Source: Castanea sativa (taxonomy: Eukaryota > Streptophyta > Magnoliopsida > Fagales > Fagaceae). From it: a DNA stretch of 64,000 nucleotides. The notes below the pieces were generated by a model that saw nothing but the letters and a program-made list of their open reading frames with translations, did no database searches and was not told the origin of the DNA. Numbering within the stretch: position 1 is the first letter of the stretch; each line of letters starts with the position of its first letter. Positions 58,819-64,000 of the stretch are shown here, piece after piece. The stretch lies in contig NC_134013.1 of the NCBI RefSeq assembly GCF_040712315.1, positions 83,892,001 to 83,956,000 on the forward strand. The letters are read 5' to 3'. A program made the position numbers and the translations under genes.

Positions 58819-60077
58819 CTATATATATATATATATATATAAAATTCAAATATTTGTCTTTATTTATTGATCCTACAAATGTTACACGGAGCTATAACAT
58901 TGCTAAGGTTTTTAAAGTAATATCAATTAAATAGAAATGAGTCAAGGATTATAAAAACAATGACAAATTTCAATTTGCATTTAATATAATAAGAATGGTG
59001 TTACCTTGCCAACGAGCATATGGTTAATAAATCCATTTAACAATTTTTCAAGTTTAAAGAATAAATAGTTAGCTCCGATTAGAACAAAAACAAAAAGTGC
59101 AAATAGTTAATAATTTTTTTAAAAAATAACGAGTAAATAGTTTGAAAAATAAATGCATTATACCGTATATTATATATATTTGCATATTTACAATAAAAAA
59201 ATAGTCTAAAAAAATTAGAACATTTATTAAACATTTTCCATATTATACATACACACAAAGATATTTCAATTAGGTTGAACCTCAATACTTTTATTATCAA
59301 CATAATTTTTATTTATTTATTAAGGTGTATCACAATATACGACATTAAAATTATCAAAAACAACATTTCTAAGTCAGATTTTACTATTTACATTAATCAA
59401 CAATATTTTATATTTTAATTATAATCTTAAATTCGTTTTTGCTTCTTGTAAGTCTTTTTTTTTTTTTTCTAATAAATAATCTGGTAATATATTTCTATAT
59501 AAGTTTAATGGTTAGATTTTATCCCATATATAATATGTGGTATATAGATTTAAAAATAAAGTAAAAAATAATTTTTTTGCTTAAGAAATTAAATTATTTT
59601 AAATTATAATAATATGAGAAATTACATATATTTTCTTTTGACTAAGTAAGTAAATGAATAAATATATGAAACACCATCTCCTTCATTAACTTGCTAAGTA
59701 TTTTGATTGAGAAAAAAACTAAAATTTTGAAAAAAGATATATACTAATTATATATATTAATTTTTTTAATAAGTTGATTTTCCTAACATCTTATAAAATT
59801 ATATTAAGATAATATAAATATGATATTAAATATAAATAAAATAAAATAAAAACTTTATATATATATATATATTAATTCTTTTAGTCCTAAATTTTTGTTG
59901 TAATGCACAATATATATACCTGTACCTATGTCAAATTACATTTAATTTTTTATTTATTTATGGAAAGTTCTTATCTTTTTAATCTTTAATCGAATGAAAT
60001 GTGTACATGTCCTACACCATATATATTTTGTCTAATATATTACTAACTATAAATCTCCAAGACAATAATTATCTAAT

Positions 60078-60139
60078 TATTATAACACCCAAATTTTCAT
60101 TACTATTATAATAGTAATGAAAATTTGGGTGTTATAATA
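60078..60139. repeat. Perfect 62-bp palindrome upstream of the copy B pseudogene
   Basis: 31-bp arms with no spacer and no mismatch, beginning TATTATAACACCCAAA and ending TTTGGGTGTTATAATA. The right arm fuses two pieces that in copy A lie about 75 bp apart. The left arm is its inverted copy. Confidence 0.95.
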
Positions 60140-60169
60140 TCGATGCAAAGTTTTTTATAAGAAGAAATA

Positions 60170-61067
60170 TGGGTGTAATTATTCATTATTAGTTGAATGT
60201 ACTCTTTCCAGGATTGCCACTTTCTATGATCCTCCTTATGTTCATGAGTATATTTATATGCAACAATTTTATTCAATTCGTATATCCCATGGAATTTTAT
60301 AGTTCATAGTGATTTCCCCCCCGCCCCCCAAACAATAGAATTTCATTTAGGTTGATGAAGAAAATATTATAAGTATATGGAGAGGCCACTGGTACCACTG
60401 ATGAAATGGTCAATATACAATGATTCGGGGTAGGTTTTTTATTTTATTTTATTACATACTAGTGTGATAAGTTTTACCCAAATGATTTTTTGATCCATGT
60501 TGCCACAAACTTCAAGAACATAGACATAACCGTTACATGAAATTGCTAAGTTTATTGTTGTTTGGAATTTTAATTGAAATTAATTCTCTTGTTTTGATTG
60601 GGTAAATTCTTACAACATTAAAGTGATTGTAATGGGTTTTCTTCCCATGAAGTAAAAAATAAATCAATTGAGAAATTGTCTATTAACTTAACACTTTGAT
60701 GAAATATATACTATAGAATCTAAATTGTAAAAATTCCAACATTTGCTATAATAATATTTTATTATCCCATTGACAGCCTCTGCTTGCTTTGGAAATCAAG
60801 ACCAAGGTAGCAATGTAGCTGGAGTAAGTGATTATTTATGGGACGGTGGAGCAGCATGTGGGACATTGCTCACGGTCGTATGCACCAGTCCTACGTACAA
60901 ACCAGGGTGAGCCACAACCATGCTCAGGTGATTCCGCCACAGTTATAATTATCGATCATAATCCAGGTGCTGCAACAATTATTAATCTCTCTGCAGATGC
61001 TTTTGCCGCAATAGCTGATCCTAATGCAGGATCGGTCTATGTTAATGTTGATCCATATCCTAGTTAA
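60170..61067 (+). pseudogene. EG45/PNP-like pseudogene (copy B)
   Basis: Counterpart of 36,252-37,178. Exon 1 (60,170-60,244) has lost about 35 bp of the signal-peptide region and meets a stop eight codons after the ATG. The donor GTGAGT is now ATGAGT. Exon 2 (60,777-61,067) has a 4-bp insertion (GTAC) near 60,893 that shifts the frame. The promoter TATA block is gone and replaced by a palindrome. The C-terminal frame is still well preserved, ending with VNVDPYPS. The coding loss therefore followed or accompanied the duplication. Confidence 0.88.
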
Positions 61068-62116
61068 TTCGTAAGCCCAAATCACCAAACTTTATACTTT
61101 TTCTGCTTAAGGCATGTATAACTTACGAGAATAAGAACATAACAATACATATATGGTTACTTTTGTATTTGCAGAGTCACCACTTGAAGTTGACAGTGCA
61201 TGGCCTCTCATAGTAAAAGTTTGAGATATATATGAAGTTGATCATGATGGAAATATCTATGTTTCAAGCCTAGGAAGTTATCATGATACTATTTAAATAA
61301 GCATCTCATGTGTTGTTCAAAATAATAATGAACTAGGAGTATCTTATGGAATAATGTATTTCCTTATATTTGTGTGTGTGTGTGTGTTTTTTTTTTGAAA
61401 TCTTTTAATAACAATTGTGTTATCAAGCTTCTATTATGTTGTCCATATAAAGCTTATATTATATTTTTGAATTGAAAATATTTTATTATATTCAAAATAT
61501 ATTGGAATCATAATTCATTCATATCATACAACTAATAAAGTCATTATCAGTGTAAAATGTAATAAATAAGACGTTTGTAAGAGTACTTGCATCAATTAAT
61601 GCAAAATAGAAAGTGGACAATTTTAGTATTTTATACATATTTTCTCAAAACCTACTAACATCAATCCATCTATAGCACTATACATATCCATTTTTGCTAC
61701 GGTAAATGTGTATATTAACATGGTTACTGTAACTTTCTATTTGATTATTTTAATTTTTTTTCCTCTCCTCTCTTATCTTATTTGATTCTCTCTCATCCCC
61801 TTTTTCTCTTTCCTCTCTCATCCGATTCTCTCTCTTCCCCTACTGTCTTCCTCTTTTATGTTCTCTTGAATCCAGCAAGAAAATCTATACAGCTTATCAA
61901 ATTCTTCAAACTCATTCTAAATCTAGATCCCAAACTCATCAAACACATATGAATTATAACCCAAATTGTGAAAGAAGAAGTAGAGGAAAAAGAAGAAGAA
62001 CACAAAGAAGAAGAAGTAGAAGCAATAACGACAACAGAAAACCCATTCACTTAATTTGTAACCCATTTCACCTCAAAATAAAAAACCCATGTTTGGGTCA
62101 TGGGTGTAATAGCCAA

Positions 62117-62118
<2 letters not shown>

Positions 62119-62196
<78 letters not shown>

Positions 62197-62217
62197 TGTG
62201 TGTGTGTGTGTGTGTGT
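62119..62217 (+). repeat. (GA)n(GT)n microsatellite, copy B
   Basis: A long GA block (about 75 bp) followed by about 22 bp of GT. Orthologous to 38,235-38,327 but with a different structure. Confidence 0.95.
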
Positions 62218-62521
62218 TCAGGTGGGGTAGTTGTGAAATAATTTTAAAATGTGAGAAAATGAGTTTAAATAAAGGGGATGTAAAATAGATATTTTGATGT
62301 GGGTGTTTTTTGCAAAGTGTGCGTAAAATAGAAAATTAGGTTTTTATACTAAAATAGACACAAAATTTTAGACAGATTGATGCAAATACTCTAAACTCAC
62401 ATTGAATGAATATGCAAATAATTCGTATAAAAAAGAAAACTGTGAACCAGAAAACCATAATAAAACTAGGTTATAATTAACATGTTCTTATGAAAGTAAA
62501 CAATCAACACTAGTGATGATC

Positions 62522-63688
62522 TTTTCTTTTGGGAATTCCTCTAAGTGACCGTATTATCCCAGACAAGTTGGTATGGCTCCCATCCACGAATGGTACTTAT
62601 ACAACTCGTAGCGCCTATAGACTAGTAGTAAGGGTGGCTAGGAATCTGTAACCTAGTTGTTCATCACAAGTCAAGAACCATGTTTTGTGGACTGGTATTT
62701 GGAAGCTTCAAGTTCCTCATCGAGTTAAAAGTTTTCTTTGGCGAGCATCTCATAATGCTTTACCTACCTTGTGTAATTTGTGGAGGCGTAAGGTGATTTC
62801 CTTTTCTACTTGCTCTGGTTGTCAATGTGAAAATGAGGACACAATACATGCACTATGGTACTGTAGCTCTCTGTTGGTTATATGGAAGAATGATGCCATG
62901 TTCATGAAGTTGTTTCGGTATGAATTTCGTGGCTTTGATGCTTTGCTGGGACTGATGTTTACCATGAGGGATCAGATTAATACAGATTTGTTAGTGTTGA
63001 TTTTCTGGTTGATTTGGAGAAATAGGAACGCTGTCAAGCTTAAAGAGCAGAGGGTTGAGTTGCATCAGATCAGGGACAAAGCAGAGGACCTGCTCTCAGA
63101 TTTCCTAGATGCCCAAATCTTTCAAATCCGAGCTATTATGCCCAGTAATAGATTAGTGCGTTGGACTCCCCCGATTTTGCCTCATGCCAAAATTAATTTT
63201 GATACAACACTTTTCAAGGAGTTGGGTTCTGCAGGAATTGGCATTGTAGTCCAAAACACTTTAGGTTTAGTCAGTGTTGCATTGTCTCAACGAGTCCCTC
63301 TCCCTTTCTTTGCAGCTACGGTTGAAGCTTTGGCTTGTCGAAGGGCTATGGAGCTTGCAAAAGAAATTTTTGCATTGGATTGCAGCTTTGAAGGTGATGC
63401 CGAGGTCCTTATTAAGGCTATTTGTAAGAAAGATGTTAGCAACCCTGAGTATGGTCATGTCATTGAGGATATTCTTGTATTAGTTAGGGACTTTCACTTT
63501 AGTTCTTTCAATCATGTTAAAAGATCAGGCAATCAAGTTGCCCATCATTTAGCTAGACGCTCTAAGTCTGGTTTGATACCATTCCTGAAGATATAGCTCC
63601 TCTAGTTGTTCATGATGTTTTGTAATCTCTTTAGTTTCTTTGAAGAAAGTTTGCCCTCAGGGCGGTTAACTCAAAAAAAAAAAAAAAA
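62522..63688 (+). mobile_element. 5'-truncated L1-type LINE insertion
   Basis: About 1.17 kb ending in a poly-A tail (63,672-63,688) and flanked by the 13-bp direct repeat ACTAGTGATGATC (62,509-62,521 and 63,689-63,701). Absent from the copy A site near 38,625, which has a single copy of that sequence. Typical target-primed insertion of the 3' end of a LINE. The tail of the element includes TTTGCCCTCAGGGCGGTTAAC just before the poly-A. Confidence 0.92.
62535..63596 (+). pseudogene. LINE C-terminal ORF2 (zf-RVT and RNase H)
   Basis: Begins inside the polyprotein (VWLPSTNGTYTTRSAYRL), then the zinc-binding reverse-transcriptase-associated domain WKLQVPHRVKSFLWRASHNA..CSGC..C, then a plant-type RNase H (KINFDTTLFKELGSAGIGIV, EALACRRAMELA, FNHVKRSGNQVAHHLARR). 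One TAA at 62,649 lies in frame; from there to 63,596 it is open. In the RNase H the first aspartate is in the FDTT segment. No intact upstream RT is present because of truncation. Confidence 0.88.
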
Positions 63689-63855
63689 ACTAGTGATGAT
63701 CATATTGTAATACCTACTTAAGTGAAGTTATAATCTCAACCGGTCTTCTATATCTTTACATATTAAGGAGAAATCTTAAAAAAAAAAAAAAAAGATTAGA
63801 AAAGAAGCAAACACTTTGAGTCATAATTCTCATGGCCTGCTAAGAAGAGTGAGAA

Positions 63856-64000
63856 TAGGGGTGTGCTCGGTTCGATTTCGGTCGGTTTTTATGGGTATGG
63901 CTAACCAAAATCGAATATTTCGGTGTGTGAAATTCTCAACCGAAACCGACCGAAATGGATGGAAATCAATCGGTTTCGGCCGGTTTTCAATTTTCCAAAG
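63856..64000 (+). repeat. Start of a further repeat, cut by the window edge
   Basis: Copy A homology stops at GAGTGAGAA and is replaced by GGGGTGTGCTCGGTTCGATT and many CGGTT/AACCG blocks in both orientations. This looks like the terminus of a non-autonomous DNA transposon or similar repeat; the other end is outside the window. Confidence 0.5.

Larger units (their letters stand above)
55300..63855. repeat. Segmental duplication copy B
   Basis: Matches copy A in order: 55,300-56,030 with 9,860-10,583; 56,031-59,165 with 21,482-24,404; 59,170-63,855 with 35,247-38,770. The two Tat elements of copy A are absent and their target sites are intact. Copy B instead has a solo LTR and a LINE. Outside these and the EG45/PNP pseudogene it is AT-rich non-coding sequence. 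The copies are direct tandem repeats about 45 kb apart at present, about 9 kb apart or less before insertions. Confidence 0.88.

Noticed and set aside
61949..62230. Arginine/glutamate repeat ORFs over the GA/GT microsatellite in copy B
   Set aside because: They are translations of a dinucleotide repeat; the copy A equivalent does not preserve the frame.

Overview
The window is repeat-dominated nuclear DNA of a flowering plant, most likely a woody eudicot. The evidence is the AT-rich background, GT-AG introns, nested LTR retrotransposons of plant-specific lineages, MITEs, a MULE, an L1-type LINE insertion, and a small secreted gene of the EG45-like / plant natriuretic peptide (PNP) family. The lineage cannot be fixed from the sequence alone. 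No bacterial features, rRNA, tRNA or CRISPR arrays were seen.

Layout. 1-3.7 kb: AT-rich sequence with a LINE RNase H remnant. 3,692-9,251: a MULE-type DNA transposon with ~200 bp inverted ends and a 9-bp target duplication. It carries a captured piece of a host gene and was later split by a 4.5 kb decayed Ty1/copia element (4,029-8,542). 9.86-40.06 kb: copy A of a tandem segmental duplication, expanded by two large Ty3/gypsy Tat-like elements in minus orientation: E1 (10,589-21,476) and E2 (24,410-35,241). Its one ordinary gene is the two-exon EG45/PNP-like gene at 36,252-37,178. 40,069-54,430: E3, a 14.4 kb Sirevirus-like (copia) derivative with gag and a plant-transposon-protein-like ORF but no pol. 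A smaller relative, E4 (44,584-51,317), is nested inside it in the opposite direction. 55.3-63.85 kb: copy B of the duplication, holding a solo LTR, a broken copy of the EG45/PNP-like gene and a 5'-truncated LINE. The last ~145 bp enter another repeat.

Most elements are dated relative to one another by nesting and by perfect target-site duplications (TSDs): MULE TAAAAACAA, copia CAAAT, E1 CCAAC, E2 TATAT, E3 TTATT, E4 ATTTA, solo LTR GTAGC, LINE 13 bp. The homologous empty sites in copy B confirm the E1 and E2 insertion points.

Most notable are three things. (1) Both Tat elements have an in-frame UAG between protease and reverse transcriptase at the same place, each followed by the CARYYA readthrough context. 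(2) Both carry an antisense, intron-containing gene between integrase and the 3' LTR; in E2 it is fully open (716 codons if spliced as predicted) although gag-pol of the same element is broken. (3) E3 and E4 share an architecture of gag plus a transposon-protein-like ORF, arrays of TCGAT-type motifs and two polypurine-like motifs, with no pol. In copy B, a perfect 62-bp palindrome has replaced the promoter of the duplicated EG45/PNP gene.
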